A stretch of 6,488 bases of DNA, from positions 1 to 6,488 of the forward strand of contig JAOZOH010000146.1 in assembly GCA_029933365.1 (NCBI GenBank), given 5' to 3'. Each line of letters begins with the position of its first letter. Within the stretch, counting starts at the first letter, position 1. Source of the stretch: Desulfuromusa sp. (lineage in GTDB: Bacteria; Desulfobacterota; Desulfuromonadia; Desulfuromonadales; Geopsychrobacteraceae). Below the pieces are notes generated by a model. That model was not told where the DNA came from. It was given only the letters and a program-made list of their open reading frames with translations, and made no database searches. Shown here piece by piece: positions 5,423 to 6,488 of this stretch. The position numbers and the translations under genes were made by a program.

Positions 5423-6041
5423 AGTCGTCCTCTAGTTGACGGAGCTTACGATTTTTTCTGAAGAAAATATATCCAATGAGCAAGACAAGACAGAGGAATC
5501 CCACACCAATCATGATTTGGTGCAGATATTGTCCAATGAGTTCTTGATTATTACCGATCAGATACCCGGTCAGAGCCAGAATAACGACCCAGATTCCAGC
5601 GCCTAAAGCAGTGAAGATAATAAAAATGGGGAGATTCATCCGTGCCAGTCCAGCAGGTAGACTGATGTATTGCCGGATACCGGGCAACAGTCGTCCGATA
5701 AAGGTTGAAATATGTCCGTGCCGGGCAAAAAAATCTTCTGATTTTGCCAATGCCGCCGGAGTGAGCAGGACATAACGACCATAGCGTTCAAACAGTGGGC
5801 GTCCCCATTTGACCGCTAACCAATAATTGAAACCAGCTCCGAGGACGCTGCCAGAAATGCCTGCGACAATCACCAGGCTCAGAGACATCTCCCCCTGCGA
5901 GGCCAGATAACCGGCTGGTGGAATGACCACTTCGCTGGGAAAGGGGAAAAAAGATGATTCGAGAAACATCAGCACAATAATTCCGGGGTAACCCCAGAGA
6001 CTGACCGTGTCGACAATCCAGGTGATAATCTGATGAAACAT
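5421..6041 (-). CDS. DedA-family inner membrane protein (206 aa)
   Basis: DedA proteins are inner membrane proteins; members of the wider family act in undecaprenyl-phosphate or phospholipid translocation and membrane homeostasis. The start is the ATG at 6041 (MFHQI), which has AGGA five bases upstream and matches the usual length near 200 residues; an ATG 87 bases upstream would add a poorly hydrophobic, unconserved extension. Seen: [22 protein letters not shown] at 26-47 split by the acidic residues Glu28 and Glu37, [13 protein letters not shown] at 64-76, FFARHG at 104-109, and GRLLPGIR with YISLPAG at 116-131 containing the conserved Arg117 and Arg123. Later hydrophobic helices lie near 137-160 and 170-193, followed by a basic tail FRKNRKLRQ. 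All hallmark charged residues are present. The gene appears monocistronic; no clear promoter was found. The exact substrate cannot be told from sequence. Confidence 0.92.
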   Translation of the reverse strand: MFHQIITWIVDTVSLWGYPGIIVLMFLESSFFPFPSEVVIPPAGYLASQGEMSLSLVIVAGISGSVLGAGFNYWLAVKWGRPLFERYGRYVLLTPAALAKSEDFFARHGHISTFIGRLLPGIRQYISLPAGLARMNLPIFIIFTALGAGIWVVILALTGYLIGNNQELIGQYLHQIMIGVGFLCLVLLIGYIFFRKNRKLRQLEDD

Positions 6042-6367
6042 ATCAATCCTTTTTCTAAATGTGCCTGTCTTCGAGCGGTTGGTCTGTAAAATAATAGCCA
6101 CACTGACCATTGCAGGTTGCCACGTCAATATTACCTCAAAACTTACTTCTCAAAATATTTTTTCTTCTGGTAGCTTCTGCCTTTACAATCATAGCATCCT
6201 CTTTGATAGGTAGGCTTCACATAGCTTTCCTTCCCCCCCCCATCAGTTTTTCCGCCTAATGTTTTATGGCGATCAAACGAAAACTAAGCGCTCAATCTTA
6301 AGTCACCCTTCAAGGGTTTCGGGAGTCATAGATCAATAGCCTTGAAAAGTCTTGTTTCTAGCAATAA
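6042..6367. other. Mostly non-coding gap upstream of the DedA gene
   Basis: This 326-bp stretch separates the DedA gene from the partial gene at the right edge, both on the minus strand. It holds a run of nine C (6233-6241), a short palindrome ACCCTT-C-AAGGGT (6305-6317) and one very small doubtful ORF. No tRNA, strong terminator or clear promoter was recognised. The DedA promoter should be here, but only an isolated minus-strand TTGACG near 6122-6127 was seen, without a well-placed -10 box. Confidence 0.5.
6143..6220 (-). CDS. Doubtful very small ORF with a CxxC motif (25 aa)
   Basis: Starting at GTG 6220 with AAGGA seven bases upstream, the frame encodes a basic, tyrosine-rich peptide containing CYDC (residues 9-12), rich in K and Y at its end, before TAA. 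The frame stays open upstream through the nine-C tract without an ATG. At this size chance is a serious alternative. It ends 101 bp before the DedA start. Confidence 0.18.
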   Translation of the reverse strand: MKPTYQRGCYDCKGRSYQKKKYFEK

Positions 6368-6488
6368 CTATCCGTCCTGTGTGGAGAGAAAATTCAGAGT
6401 AGAATGAATTGTGAACAAGGGGAAGAGTAGTGCCATAAAAAGGATATTAATAACCGGGACCATACTGATCAGGGCAGGGAATATCCCC
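6368..6488 (-). CDS. C-terminal end of a hydrophobic membrane protein, truncated by the window
   Basis: Read on the minus strand from the right edge, only one frame is open; it gives 39 residues ending in TAG at 6370-6368. The sequence is strongly hydrophobic (PALISMVPVINILFMALL, then FPLFTIHSTLNFL) with a short polar tail STQDG, consistent with one or two helices at the end of a membrane protein. The PVINILF..P...STL pattern faintly recalls the end of EI24/CysZ-type proteins, but this is too short to name a family. The other two frames hit stops quickly. Confidence 0.5.
   Translation of the reverse strand, partial: GIFPALISMVPVINILFMALLFPLFTIHSTLNFLSTQDG

Overview
The window is about 6.5 kb of bacterial chromosome, moderate in GC. 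It most resembles an anaerobic, cytochrome-rich deltaproteobacterium of the Desulfuromonadales (Desulfuromonas/Geobacter-like). That is an inference from four things: an oxygen-sensitive class III ribonucleotide reductase operon, a small membrane-anchored diheme c-type cytochrome, a 170-residue protein of a type I associate with deltaproteobacteria, and GGGGACAG-type palindromic repeats between genes.

Left part (1-1964, + strand): the nrd operon, which makes deoxyribonucleotides without oxygen. The 3' half of nrdD enters from the left edge and stops at 1007, before the glycyl-radical domain. That domain is a separate 48-residue gene (1117-1263) with its own strong ribosome binding site and the RVCGF radical motif. 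The NrdG activase follows and overlaps the small gene through a CTGA junction; the only start that gives a complete activase is a CTG at 1260. A palindromic repeat sits in the gap between the two nrdD parts. The split class III reductase is the most interesting item in the window.

Middle (1965-2463): no convincing gene. It holds a second GGGGACA-type half-site, a roughly 380-bp stretch rich in hairpins that looks like a dispersed non-coding repeat, and a very strong bidirectional terminator (2405-2442) between converging transcription units. On the minus strand follow a small three-helix membrane protein (3105-2773) and the diheme cytochrome (2718-2464), probably one operon reading into that terminator.

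Right part (3106-5422): a divergent promoter region, then murI (glutamate racemase, peptidoglycan precursor supply) and a membrane-anchored GerMN-domain protein, separated by 10 bp. A hairpin and a candidate promoter come next, then a conserved protein of unknown function with a proline-rich linker. It converges on a minus-strand DedA-family membrane protein (6041-5421). The last 450 bp are mostly non-coding, with a 9-C tract, a doubtful 25-codon ORF, and at the right edge the C-terminal 39 residues of a hydrophobic minus-strand protein.

No CRISPR array, tRNA, rRNA, transposase or phage gene was seen.
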